From Branchiostoma floridae (Eukaryota; Chordata; Leptocardii; Amphioxiformes; Branchiostomatidae), in the NCBI RefSeq assembly GCF_000003815.2, contig NW_023365724.1, positions 222,212 through 286,211 on the forward strand: a stretch of 64,000 bases of DNA, given 5' to 3'. Both the position numbers and the translations under genes were made by a program. The notes below the pieces were generated by a model. It made no database searches. It saw only the letters and a list, made by a program, of their open reading frames with translations, and was not told the origin of the DNA. This document shows, piece by piece, positions 36,801 to 47,470 of the stretch (its first letter is position 1; each line of letters opens with the position of its first letter).

Positions 36801-37743
36801 GGAACGCAAAGAGGACTCTTTCCTGCCTGAGTGCTTCCTGGTTCGCTGCCCCTCACCAATGAATGACAAGGAGGAAGGGCTGCCAGCAGACATGGAACAC
36901 AAAGAGGACTCTTTCCTGCCTGAGTGCTTCCTGGTTCGCTGCCCCTCACCAATGAATGACAAGGAGGAAGGGCTGCCAGCAGACATGGAACACAAAGAGG
37001 ACTCTTTCCTGCCTGAGTGCTTCCTGGCTCGCTGCCCCTCACCAATGAATGACAAGGAGGAAGGGCTGCCAGCAGACATGGAACGCAAAGAGGACTCTTT
37101 CCTGCCTGAGTGCTTGCTGGCTCGCTGCCCCTCACCAATGAATGACAAGGAGGAAGGGCTGCCAGCAGACATGGAACACAAAGAGGACTCTTTCCTGCCT
37201 GAGTGCTTCCTGGCTCGCTGCCCCTCACCAATGAATGACAAGGAGGAAGGGCTGCCAGCAGACATGGAACGCAAAGAGGACTCTTTCCTGCCTGAGTGCT
37301 TGCTGGCTCGCTGCCCCTCACCAATGAATGACAAGGAGGAAGGGCTGCCAGCAGACATGGAACACAAAGAGGACTCTTTCCTGCCTGAGTGCTTCCTGGC
37401 TCGCTGCCCCTCACCAATGAATGACAAGGAGGAAGGGCTGCCAGCAGACATGGAACGCAAAGAGGACTCTTTCCTGCCTGAGTGCTTCCTGGCTCGCTGC
37501 CCCTCACCAATGAATGACAAGAAGGAAGGGCTCCCAGCAGACATGGAACGCAAAGAGGACTCTTTCCTGCCTGCAGAGTGCTTCCTGGCTTGCTGCCCCT
37601 CACCCATGGATGACGAGGTAGACAGACAGACAGCTGACACTGAACAAGACTTGAGCCCACGAGTAGAGAGTAAGGGATTAGCCAAATGGTTGAAAAAAGC
37701 AAAGAGGATGTTATGCTGTTGCAACAGTGTGAAAGAGGATTAA
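23961..37743 (+). CDS. Copy B: coiled-coil / 31-residue-repeat protein, complete
   Basis: Fourteen coding exons: 23961-24011, 24344-24381, 29170-29223, 31252-31293, 32184-32216, 32465-32536, 33595-33627, 33895-33978, 34520-34552, 34716-34748, 35056-35088, 35777-35848, 36182-36286 and 36555-37743. They sum to 1872 nt, i.e. 623 codons plus stop. The start ATG opens MATLSKEDGRTVERKMK; the same ATG and donor are kept in copy C. From exon 3 on, every junction splits a codon after its second base. Exons 5+6 and 7+8 are a tandem duplication (AAELLELAQ then QAEAAEDDLVRTSF); exon 6 has lost 12 nt relative to exon 8. The middle is a probable coiled coil. The last exon carries eleven 31-residue repeats and the tail KGLAKWLKKAKRMLCCCN followed by SVKED. 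No signal peptide or membrane segment is apparent, suggesting a cytosolic or membrane-anchored scaffold (inference). Family not recognised. Confidence 0.72.
24344..24381 (+). other. Exon 2 of copy B with NAGNAG acceptor
   Basis: A strong pyrimidine tract (CCTGTTCCCTTTCCTACTCT) leads to CAGCAG, so splicing can use either AG (exon start 24344 or 24347), adding or dropping one glutamine. The upstream AG at 24319-24320 would give a frame that hits a stop in exon 3, which is why I reject it. Copy C has the same arrangement at 48363. Confidence 0.6.
24544..24748. mobile_element. 205-bp MITE, GTTACTCAAGCAACT ends
   Basis: The left end GTTACTCAAGCAACTTGATA is matched by an inverted right end (GTTGCTTGAGTAAC), with imperfect pairing for about 50 bp. 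It is present at the same place in copy C (48545-48750), so it predates the duplication. By chance its left arm has a good acceptor and donor and an open frame. Confidence 0.7.
24761..28797. mobile_element. 4.04-kb non-autonomous DNA transposon with internal hairpin array
   Basis: The left end CACAGCACGAAA and the subterminal TATTTAAGCA are mirrored at the right end. TAC flanks both sides (24758-24760 and 28798-28800), and copy C has the uninterrupted site at about 48765. The 3-bp duplication and CAC terminus recall CACTA/EnSpm elements; the class is inferred. No transposase was recognised. The 130-codon frame at 27486-27878 lies inside and matches nothing I know. Internally there is a ~290-bp tandem array (25193-26830) and a second repeat of about 190 bp near 28340-28745. 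Confidence 0.8.
25193..26830. repeat. ~290-bp tandem array, four units carrying a 42-44-nt hairpin
   Basis: Units begin near 25193, 25469, 25757, 26057 and 26343, with two more diverged units to about 26830. Four unit ends form a perfect hairpin with about 20-bp arms (ACATAAAAGGGGGGAGGTTT) and a short AAGC loop: 25425-25468, 25713-25756, 26013-26056 and 26301-26342. The last has a shortened G tract and loop. A related CCTCCCCCTTTTATGT arm lies at about 25178. Confidence 0.85.
29280..29450. repeat. (TTCCTTTTCG)n minisatellite, left block
   Basis: 10-bp units on the plus strand, interspersed with TTTCGCACTTTCGGTAC spacers. All frames stay open for long runs because the sequence lacks stop codons, so apparent peptides such as SFLFVPFR are artefacts. 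Confidence 0.95.
30343..30653. repeat. (TTCCTTTTCG)n minisatellite, right block
   Basis: Same 10-bp unit as the left block, with scattered TTCGCTCC variants and GCACTTTCGGTA spacers. Confidence 0.95.
31858..31903. repeat. (TG)n microsatellite
   Basis: Uninterrupted TG dinucleotides in copy B intron 4, followed by a G run. The equivalent copy C tract is longer (about 49980-50112). Confidence 0.95.
31977..32177. mobile_element. 201-bp Harbinger-like MITE abutting a splice acceptor
   Basis: Inverted ends of about 36 bp start GGCTTAGGTCACATTTCC and differ at one base. TTA flanks both sides (31974-31976 and 32178-32180), matching the 3-bp TWA duplications of PIF/Harbinger elements. Copy C has the uninterrupted site (CCTTCCTAATTTACAG). 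The right TTA directly precedes the CAG acceptor of exon 5. Confidence 0.88.
32987..33569. mobile_element. 583-bp pogo/Tigger-like MITE in copy B intron 6
   Basis: Starts CAGTCAAATCTGTATTAGCG and ends with the near complement (CGCTATAGACAGGTTTGACTG). TA flanks both sides (32985-32986 and 33570-33571). A CAGT start and TA target fit the pogo/Tigger branch of Tc1/mariner. Internal GTGGCCACCTGT motifs repeat the terminal sequence. No transposase frame. Confidence 0.75.
33780..33812. repeat. (AT)n(AG)n microsatellite
   Basis: AT dinucleotides followed by AG dinucleotides in copy B intron 7. Confidence 0.9.
36628..37615 (+). repeat. Coding 93-bp tandem repeat, eleven units (copy B)
   Basis: Eleven units of the 31-residue repeat. 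From unit 5 an alternating two-unit pattern appears: FLARC units following DMEH alternate with LLARC units following DMER (units 6 and 8). That indicates expansion by a 186-bp dimer. Unit 10 has KKEG instead of KEEG. Unit 11 has a 3-nt insertion (LPAECF) and ACC in place of ARC. Confidence 0.95.
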
Positions 37744-38170
37744 GAACATAATAGTGTATAATATATATTTAATAATGTAAATGATCTGTAAACATATATG
37801 CTGTCAAAGTGATGGTATCATATGATATACTGCAATGTGTTTTCCAGCGGTCTTATTTGTAAACAAGGAGAGATCTGAAATAATTGTATAAAAAAAGAAA
37901 TGAAAAATATAATATTTGTATGGCCAATTTTATCAAACATTTTTAACATGAGAGAGACTCTATTTTCATGCCCAAAAATTTTATGTCTGTCATAAGCATT
38001 GTCTGTGAAGGGGAGATGCAGTCTGACAATACATGTGTGTAGTGTGTACAAGGCTGTGCTGTATTTCTTGTTCTCTGAGCTTCATGACCGGTACAATTCT
38101 AACTAGTGTTGATCATATTTGATGTAGAAAAGTAAATCTTATTTCTCTGGAGGTTCCTTAAATAAAACAA
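37744..38170 (+). other. 3' UTR of copy B with AATAAA
   Basis: Near-identical to the copy A downstream sequence, with AATAAA at 38161-38166. Confidence 0.55.
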
Positions 38171-38314
38171 AATGCGTCAGACTGCTGAAGTGTATTAGGA
38201 GCAAGAAAAGAGGGAAAAGGCCAAGAGAGCCTGCTATGGAGGCTAGGTTTTTTTGTACCGTACCTCAGGTTTCTGCCTGCCAAAAAACAATGCAAATTCA
38301 TGAACCCCACAGCT

Positions 38315-41300
38315 ATTTATTCTGGTCGCCTATTCGCCCGGATGTTAGACACGTGATCCATCCATTGTATAAATATGCAGATTAGGGGCATCTCCTCACT
38401 CATCAGGCCGCCTCAGACCACGTCCTCGCTGAACCGACGGCTCCCATAGCAAAGCAGACAAATTTCCCGGCGGCAATTTTGCGTTTAGACGCCGCAGGAT
38501 GGAACGCCGCAGCCCCAGGACTCCGGCGGTCACGGCGTGGTTACCGTCAGGTCGACGTTCGTTTTTTCCACGAAAGGCTTAGGTTGGTTTCCAGTGGTCG
38601 GTCGGTACATTTTTCTGCGTTTCTCCCGTATGTTAAAAATTTTCTCGTGTTTGTTGCGTTTTAGAGCTTCGGAGCGACCTTTTGTTGTTATGTTCTTTCG
38701 CCGTTTGTGATTTTCTTCTAGCACGCTTGGAATTCTGATTACCGGCTGCATCCTTAAATTTTGCATTTCTGTCGCTTATTCGTATGTATGAGCTTCTAGC
38801 GACGGGGGAGGAAAGACCTCAGTGCAGAGGATGGCTGCCTTGCACCTTTTTTCTCGTTTTACAGTTTCTTCCTTTTTTTATACTAGGCCGGGTCGAGTTT
38901 AGGACGTTTCTACTTCACATTGGCGTTTTGCTCCGCTTGGAGCTGAGTAATTTTTTGTGTGATTTGCTGACTTTTGTGTACGTTTTAGCAGGATCCAACA
39001 GCTACTCCAAGCAGATAGTTGGTGCCCACATGGCAAGATGGGAATTCTTTTGTCCGCGCCTTGTTTTTCGTATCCATCCTAATCCTCTGCGAAGGAAAGG
39101 TGTGGGTGTTGGCAGTCTTTGCTAAGGCGTGGAGCAGAACGAGAGTTTCCAGATTTTTATTTCATTTTTTGATTTTCGTGAATATTTCAGGCAGTAACAG
39201 AGGACGACGAGGGCATGATCCAGGAGGCAAGATGGCGACCCCCCCCCCCGCCCCGCCTTTCTTCTTTGTTTTCCAGGATTACTGTCACCACTCTGGGAGA
39301 GCCTGGCGTAGCGTTCAGCCACCCCATCTGAGATTGGAAGGCTGCAGTTGGTACGATTTGGGTGTCATTTTCGGTTTTTGTGGCCAGGTAGAATTTTTCT
39401 TTTACTTTCCTAGATTGAACGTCGAGGCTGTGTATGGGGTTTCCTGCTACCATTTTGTTTTAGTTCGCATGTGTATGAGTGTGCACCTGTAAGGCGTGGT
39501 GACTGAGTTATGGACACGCGTGGCCCACGACACTCCACGTAACGCGGCTCGCTCGCATGTGGGATCGGGGCGGTGTGGAAGTTGCGTATGTTTTAGACTT
39601 GTCTGTCTGGGACCGGACCTGTTGCCGGGCGCCCGTCCCTCCCCACCATCTCATGATTCACGTGTTGTTCATACAGGTCTGACGCTCTCCCCCTCCGACA
39701 GCAGGGATGCGCGGGACACACCACTGCCAGCTACGGGACACGCCACCATCAACCTCGCCAGATGTGGGGCCATGGTACCCGTCGGTGACATGCACAAGCT
39801 ACAGCAGTAGAGAGGGGACACGACGCGCCAGGGAACCTGTTAGGCTGTGATGTTGTTTTTTTTTGTGAACCTTGTTCTTTCACCGATTAGAGTTGTTGAA
39901 AACAGATACCAGAGATTCCGAGGAGGTGGCTTCAGGGCGCAGCGCTATGAGGAACAGCAGTTTGAGGATCAGGCCCGGCTGGCGTTCCGGTCCCCAACAC
40001 CGCCCAGCCCGCCAGTTCATCCAACTTCACCGGCAGCCCAAGGAACGGACTGTGAGTCTTTTGGCTTCCTTTTGTTAGGCAGGTTTTTTCCCTCTCTTTT
40101 CTTAATTTGTGAAATTCGTTTTCCAGTGCGATGGGGTGCCGCGGAATCCTGGATTGTTCGGAATTATTCGAGTAACCCTGTGTTAGCCTGACGTCCTTGT
40201 GAATAACACGTCGAGTCACCCGTTTGCTTCTAACGTTATCCCAGTGCGGGGATCCTAGAAGGTGTAGGACGGTGTATCCTTTCTCAGTACGGTGGAATAT
40301 CATTCAGTGCGACAGGGTGCCGCGGGAAGCTGAATGATTCGGAAAGTATGCAGCTGTTTTAGCCGGTGTGACATTATCCAGCGCGAAGGGTTTCCGCGGA
40401 AAGCTGGGCGATCAAAAAAAAAAAATTTGTACACGTTTTTCGTGACACACTGTGACGACATCCAGTGCGAAGGGGTTCCGCGGAAAGCTGGACGATCCGA
40501 GAAGTCTTGTACGTTTTATCTACTCTTGTGACTTAATCCAGTGCGATGGGTTTCCGCGGAAGGCTGGATGATTTGTTAAGCGGAAGTGCGTAAGGACCTG
40601 GGCCGGACTGAGGCCTGGCTAAGGAGTGCGCGCGGGAAACGGGCTGTGAGGACAGAAGTGAGCAGCATGTTGTGCGTTTGTGCACAAACGATTTTGTATC
40701 GCACAGTGCTGATTCACCAGAGGCAGTACAGAGCACGGTTTTTCTTATGTCTGGTTCCTCTTCATGGTCTCAGCGCTGTGTAAGATTAGAGTGGGTAGAT
40801 TAGCGTTGGGCACACGAGAGTGAATACTTAGGAATGTGTGGCTTTACGTAGTGATAAAGTCCAGAGAAGGGCAAGATGAAGTGAGGGGGACAAGTCGAGA
40901 GGAATGAGAAAGGGATAAGATGAGTAAGGGGAGAGGAAAGGTGAAAGAGCGAAGATAAGGATGGGAAGTTGTTGAGAGGGACAAGATGGGAGATGATTTG
41001 GAAGAGTGAACAGGAAAAGGAGCGAGACTATATCATAGGAGAGTGTCATCGGGGGAAGACATTAGGTGACAGGAAGGAAAGGCTCTGAAGCCAGAGAGGG
41101 CAAAGGCGAAAGACGACGATTCCCCATCACTTTATAACGGAGGGCGGATAGATGACCAGGACAAATAGGATACTATTTATTCTGGTCGCCTATTCGCCCG
41201 GATGTTAGACACGTGATCCATCCATTGTATAAATATGCAGATTAGGGGCATCTCCTCACTCATCAGGCCGCCCTCCGACCACGTCTGGAGCCTGAAGCGA

Positions 41301-41464
41301 CCCACCCGCCCAGCCCTTGGTAAATTTTCTGCTTTGCGCGGAACTAGACGCCCGCTTTCAGGCGGTCGTCTCAGCGCATAGGTGACTTTAGGCTCCAGAC
41401 GACGATTCCCCATCACTTTATAACGGAGGGCGGATAGATGACCACGGCAGGACAAATAGGATAC
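38315..41464. mobile_element. 3.15-kb compound insertion: a long and a short element sharing ends
   Basis: Copy A is continuous here (CACAGCTGTTTGAC), so this block is an insertion. It contains two elements with the same ends in tandem: 38315-41167 and about 41173-41464. The left end CTATTTATTCTGGTCGCCTA and the right end (complement CTATTTGTCCTGGTCATC) are imperfect inverted repeats. The short element is nearly all fold-back, with an internal CGTCTGGAGCCT pair (41283 and 41392). The long element has GC-rich frames at 38784-40191 without recognised domains, and a hairpin series at 40121-40569. No clear target duplication; class unknown. Confidence 0.65.
40121..40569. repeat. Five dispersed hairpins around TTCCGCGGAA
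   Basis: Five related hairpins of 33-34 nt at 40121-40153, 40302-40335, 40376-40409, 40460-40493 and 40536-40569. The outer arms pair ATCCAG with CTGGAT or ATTCAG with CTGAAT; the centre is AGTGCGAAGGGTTTCCGCGG followed by AAAG. The last four are spaced by 74-84 bp and preceded by GTGAC. Confidence 0.75.
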
Positions 41465-43597
41465 TGTTTGACTTATTCCCTTAGAAAGCTAGCAACAAAA
41501 ATACCTGCTGCAGTTCCAAACTTACACCACTGACCCCCAGTCCCAAAAGCTATCCACTACTCAAAAGTTAGGAACCTAGTGCTTCCACAAAGTTTACCCT
41601 TAAAATTTGAATCTCCATTGCAGTACCGTATGTACTTGCTAGGAGACCCACTAGTGACCCCTACCCATTCACTAAATATCATGTAGAATCATTTACAACT
41701 TCTCGAGTTAGGCCACAGCAAGTAAATTTTATGGATGACATCCTCTACAGCCTGCAAAAATAGTGCGATAGGGCGAAAAAAAACAAGAAGGGTGAAAAAA
41801 AAACAAGATGGCTACATTTTCAAAAATAGGCACCATAAAGTTGTGATGACTGTTGTAAAAAGAATTAAAGGGACAAAACATGGTATCAGAGCCAACAAGG
41901 CATTGATTCATTCCTGTATTATATGAATGTACTGGTGTGGTAAAAGTGACACTAGTGTGGTAGACTGGCATCACCAACAAAGTTGGTAACCACACTCATA
42001 GCTTCCATATTGGTGTCACTTTTACAACTATCCAATAAGTTTCATTTCTACAACTACGGTCCTGGGTACCTCGCAAGTGTCACTTCTACAAGTACAGTTA
42101 TTAGACTACAACACAATATATTTGCTCATTTGGGTACTTTATCGTCATGTTGACCATCCCTGCAGAAGAAAAATTCTTGTTTTTTTTTCTGAAATCAGGC
42201 GAAAATTAATGCGCGCGTTGATGTCATCCATAAAATTTACTTGCTGTGGCCTTATGTTGTACACAGACAAACACGCATACATAATAGCCTGCTGCAGGAC
42301 CAACGGAAAATGCCAGGTGAACCATTTTTGAACTTGACCTTCTTTTTCACAACCGCTACTAACGTACAAAATATAATGGAGATTCATTCATCATCTAAGC
42401 TTCTCGAGTCCATAGCCAAACGTACACTTGAAAATACAAAGCTTGCTGCAGTACCCTTGGAAAATGCCATTTTCAAACTTGACCTCCATTTTTACAACTT
42501 CTACATAGCTACAAAATATCATGAAGATATTCACAATGTCCAGTATCTCGCCACTACTGTATGATATCCACAACCAAACGAACAAAAGTACAAAGCTCAC
42601 TGCAGCACCGTACGAAAACGCCAGGTAAACTATTTTCAAACTTGACCTTCCTTTTCAATTCACGACCTCTTATCTACTTATCCATAAAACACTATTATCA
42701 TGATGAAGATTCATTCTCAGCCCCTAGAGTATGTGTTGTGCACAAACACACAAAAATATTTAGCCTGCTGCAGTACCGCAGGAAAACGCTAGGTCAACCC
42801 GTTTAAAACTTGACCTTTCTTTTTTACAAGCACCACAAACCGACTAAATATCATGAAGCTCGCTGTACAACCTCTCAAGTGTTATGCTGGTGACCCACTT
42901 ACAGACCCACCACACTATGGTCCAACTGAAAACGGACGTGTCTATTTTACTATTTTAGATGGGTGCACTGGACGAGTCCAGTCTTGCATAGGGTGCATTT
43001 TTACATTTATTTTTTAGACTAGAGTGATTATGCAAGGACCTTTTTTGATGTTTCGGACTGCTTCATTTTACACAGGGGTGTCGGCTGAGACAGTCAATTC
43101 CTGACAGTTTAATTTATACAGAACAACACTCTGCCACAACTGCGCACGAAATCTAACTTTGTAATAGTTACACCACGAATATAAACAACTAAAAACTGCT
43201 ATATCACTGAATCTGTGGTGGCATCGTTGTGCCATATGGCCTATCGATTTTACAGAACTCTTGATGAATTTTGTTGATAAAAAACGAATCATTTTCAATC
43301 TTTGTGTATTTGTCGTCTTTTCAGTCAGACATGTACTTGTATGCTTTTCATGATATTCCCATTATGAAGAAAATGATGCAGAGACGCCGCCAACGTGATA
43401 TACTCGCTAAACAAAAACACAGTTTCTAATCTTCCTAAATGGCACTTATGTACTGAAAATCGTTCTGTTATTAAATATGGCCAGAGCGCTAAAGCATTGT
43501 CTTGATCCTAGCCGAGGCGTTTCCATGTTGTAACGGTTTATCACTTTAAAGGTCCTTTTTGTTCTCGATAATGCAAAAGTACGGATGTTAATTAAAC
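41465..43597. other. Intergenic spacer between copies B and C, left part
   Basis: Homologous to 21040-22630 after copy A, including the 110-167-bp tandem repeat. No gene seen. It is interrupted by a Harbinger-like MITE at 41711-42251 and ended by satellite array 1. Confidence 0.65.
41711..42251. mobile_element. 541-bp Harbinger-like MITE with perfect 32-bp inverted repeats
   Basis: Starts GGCCACAGCAAGTAAATTTT and ends with the exact complement; the perfect inverted repeat runs 32 bp. TTA flanks both sides (41708-41710 and 42252-42254). The spacer after copy A has the empty site (GAAGTTATGTTG near 21284). The interior includes a second inverted pair around GTGTCACTTTTAC. No transposase. Confidence 0.88.
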
Positions 43598-46500
43598 TAC
43601 TTTCAACACTTGAATATCAAAGTAAAACCCGTGGGCAAAAGGTAAAAAGTGATTTGAGTACCCAAAATTACTTTGTAACTTTTCTACATACGAATGAAGG
43701 CTCACCTGGGGGATAACGGCTAATGCTAAGCGAACCCTTCGGTAACCGCAAAAAAAGCGACCCCTTACGATCGGACTTCCGAAGCTTCAAACAAAATGTG
43801 CGTTACTTTCAACACTTGAATATCAAAGTAAAACCCGTGGGCAAAAGGTAAAAAGTGATTTGAGTACCCAAAATTACTTTGTAACTTTTCTACATACGAA
43901 TGAAGGCTCACCTGGGGGATAACCGCTAACCGCTAAGCGAACCCTTCGGTAACCGCAAAAAAAGCGACCCCTTACGATCGGACTTCCGAAGTTTCAAACA
44001 AAATGTGCGTTACTTTCAACACTTGAATATCAAAGTAAAACCCGTGGGCAAAAGGTAAAAAGTGATTTGAGTACCCAAAATTACTTTGTAACTTTTCTAC
44101 ATACGAATGAAGGCTCACCTGGGGAATAACCGCTAACCGCTAAGCGAACCCTTCGGTAACCGCAAAAAAAGCGACCCCTTACGAAACCCGTGGGCAAAAG
44201 GTAAAAAGTGATTTGAGTACCCAAAATTACTTTGTAACTTTTCTACATACGAATGAAGGCTCACCTGGGGAATAACCGCTAACCGCTAAGCGAACCCTTC
44301 GGTAACCGCAAAAAAAGCGACCCCTTACGATCGAACTTCCGAAATTTCAAACAAAATGTGCGTTACTTTCAACTCTTGAATATTATAGTAAAACCCGTGG
44401 GCAAAAGGTAAAAAGTGATTTGAGTACCCAAAATTACTTTGTAACTTTTCTACATACGAATGAAGGCTCACCTGGGGGATAACCGCTAACCGCTAAGCGA
44501 ACCCTTCGGTAACCGCAAAAAAAGCGACCCCTTACGATCGGACTTCCGAAATTTCAAACAAAATGTGCGTTACTTTCAACTCTTGAATAGCAAAGTAAAA
44601 CCCGTGGGCGAAAGGTAAAAAGTGATTTGAGTACCCAAAATTACTTTGTAACTTTTCTACATACGAATGAAGGCTCACCTGGGGGATAACCGCTAACCGC
44701 TAAGCGAACCCTTCGGTAACCGCAAAAAAAGCGACCCCTTACGATCGGACTTCCGAAATTTCAAATAAAATGTGCGTTACTTTCAACACTTGAATATCAA
44801 AGTAAAACCCGTGGGCAAAAGGTAAAAAGTGATTTGAGTACCCAAAATTACTTTGTAACTTTTCTACATACGAATGAAGGCTCACCTGGGGGATTACCGC
44901 TAACCGCTAAGCGAACCCTTCGGTAACCGCAAAAAAAGCGACCCCTTACGATCGGACTTCCGAAGTTTCAAACAAAATGTGCGTTACTTTCAACACTTGA
45001 ATATCATAAGAAAACCCGTGGGCAAAAGGTAAAAAGTGATTTGAGTACCCAAAATTACTTTGTAACTTTTCTACATACGAATGAAGGCTGACCTGGGGGA
45101 TAACCTCTAACCGCTAAGCGAACCCTTCGGTGACCCCTTACGATCTGACTTCCGAAATTTCAAACAAAATGTGCGTTACTTTCAACACTTGAGTATCATA
45201 GTAAAACCCGTGGGCAAAAGGTAAAAAGTGATTTGAGTACCCAATATTACTTTGTAACTTTTCTACATACGAATGAAGGCTCACCTGGGGGATTACCGCT
45301 AACCGCTAAGCGAACCCTTCGGTAACCGCAAAAAAAGCGACCCCTTACGATCGGACTTCCGAAGTTTCAAACAAAATGTGCGTTACTTTCAACACTTGAA
45401 TATCAAAGTAAAACCCGTGGGCAAAAGGTAAAAAGTGATTTGAGTACCCAAAATTACTTTGTAACTTTTCTACATACGAATGAAGGCTCACCTGGGGGAT
45501 AACCGCTAACCGCTAAGCGAACCCTTCGGTAACCGCAAAAAAAGCGACCCCTTACGATCGGACTTCCGAAATTTCAAACAAAATGTGCGTTACTTTCAAC
45601 TCTTGAATAGCAAAGTAAAACCCGTGGGCGAAAGGTAAAAAGTGATTTGAGTACCCAAAATTACTTTGTAACTTTTCTACATACGAATGAAGGCTCACCT
45701 GGGGAATAACCGCTAACCGCTAAGCGAACCCTTCGGTAACCGCAAAAAAGCGACCCCTTACGATCGGACTTCCGAAATTTCAAACAAAATGTGCGTTACT
45801 TTCAACTCTTGAATATTATAGTAAAACCCGTGGGCGAAAGGTAAAAAGTGATTTGAGTACCCAAAATTACTTTGTAACTTTTCTACATACGAATGAAGGC
45901 TCACCTGGGGGAAAACCGCTAACCGAACCCTTCGGTAACCGCAAAAAAGGGACCCCTTACGATCGGACTTCCGAAATTTCAAACATAATGTGCGTTACTT
46001 TCAACACTTGAGTATCATAAGAAAACCCGTGGGCAAAAGGTAAAAAGTGATTTGAGTACCCAAAATTACTTTGTATCTTTTCTACATACGAATGAAGGCT
46101 GACCTGGGGGATAACCGCTAAACCGCTAAGCGACCCTTCGGTAACCCCTTACGATCGGACTTCCGAAATTTCAAACAAAATGTGCGTTACTTTCAACACT
46201 TGAGTATCATAGTAAAACCCGTGGGCAAAAGGTAAAAAGTGATTTGAGTACCCAAAATTACTTTGTAACTTTTCTACATACGAATGAAGGCTCACCTGGG
46301 GGATTACCGCTAACCGCTAAGCGAACCCTTCGGTAACCGCAAAAAAGCGACCCCTTACGATCGGACTTCCGAAATTTCAAACAAAATGTGCGTTACTTTC
46401 AACTCTTGAATATTATAGTAAAACCCGTGGGCAAAAGGTAAAAAGTGATTTGAGTACCCAAAATTACTTTGTAACTTTTCTACATACGAATGAAGGCTGA

Positions 46501-46615
46501 CCTGGGGGATAACCGCTAACCGCTAAGCGAACCCTTCGGTAACCGCAAAAAAGCGACCCCTTACGATAGGACTTCCGAAATTTCAAACAAAATGTGCGTT
46601 ACTTTCAACACTTGA
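43598..46615. repeat. Satellite array 1, 206/207-bp monomer, about 15 units
   Basis: Head-to-tail monomers, e.g. GTGCGTTACTTTCAACACTT through ACCGCTAACCGCTAAGCG to CCCCTTACGATCGGACTTCC. Monomers are 207 bp where the A tract has seven bases and 206 bp where it has six. Short units lack AACCGCAAAAAAAGCG (about 45130 and 46140), and one unit at about 44184 lost roughly 60 bp. It splits spacer sequence that is continuous upstream of copy B (about 22630-22650). Confidence 0.95.
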
Positions 46616-47456
46616 GTAGACACTTTTACATACATCTACGTGGAAAGGCTGGAAGAATGCTCAATATTTTCATGTCTTGGAGCAGTGTAAATAGCATCAT
46701 CTTATCAATATGGTGAAAATACTCATTGGTGAAAAAGCACCACCCAGCGTCTTTCTCAAGAGCAACAGGTGCAACACTGAGATGTCGAATCAGCACCAAG
46801 GATATCGCCCATCTTTGCCTTTTCCGGGGTTGGCGGCAGGTATCAATGTTTGGTTTATGTAAATTGAAAAAAAAAACGAATTTTAGCGTAACAATGGTGG
46901 TCAGTGACTCATCTACCGACTCATAATTTGTTAACATTATAATAGTTTCATGGATTATACAGAGTATTGCTTTTTCTAGCCATTCCGCGAGAGAAAGTAG
47001 TCCATTCCATGAACGCGGAGCGGCTTGACTATTTTGCAGACAGCTTGCTGGGGGAATAGACCAAAAGTCTATTATCTAGTTGATATAACTATCCAACCTT
47101 CTTTATGGGCCTGTTTACAATATCGAATTGTCGTTTAATGGGGAGATAGTACCAAGTTTATTCACCGCCACAACCCGGTTGTTATTCTTGTGGTCATCCG
47201 CGGTACCGAACAGGAATGATGAAACGATCGTTGTATTAAAAAAAATGCTAACATGTTCTTATGTGTACAATCAAAAAGATCAAGTCAAGTAGATTACCTC
47301 TGCCCGTTCACAAACAACAGTCTAAAGTCTAAAGAGGGGCTTAAACCTTAGAAATAAGCCAACGCAATATTTGTTTGGGACAATTTCTTTCAGTTCTAAC
47401 AGAGACAATCCAGGATCATTCCTCCTTGCGTTCGATTTTTCGTTCTGTTTACCCTG
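46616..47456. other. Spacer upstream of copy C, right part
   Basis: Homologous to about 22640-23440 upstream of copy B. No gene seen. Confidence 0.6.
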
Positions 47457-47470
47457 GTTACCATGGACAC
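47457..47470 (+). promoter_or_regulatory. X-box-like (RFX) motif upstream of copy C
   Basis: GTTACCATGGACAC matches the X-box pattern GTTNCCATGGNAAC at all but one position. It lies 39 bp before the donor of a likely non-coding first exon. RFX factors commonly drive ciliary genes, and many ciliary proteins are coiled coils, but the link here is only suggestive. Confidence 0.3.

Noticed and set aside
38315-41464. LTR retrotransposon, since the left-end sequence occurs again at about 41174
   Set aside because: The right-end sequence is missing from the left side, and the ends are inverted relative to each other. Two nested inverted-end elements explain the repeats better.
45758-45982. Peptides such as MSLHSYVEKLQSNFGYS from the satellite arrays
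   Set aside because: They recur only because the satellite recurs. Most monomers are 206 bp, so no frame persists, and stops appear in each unit.
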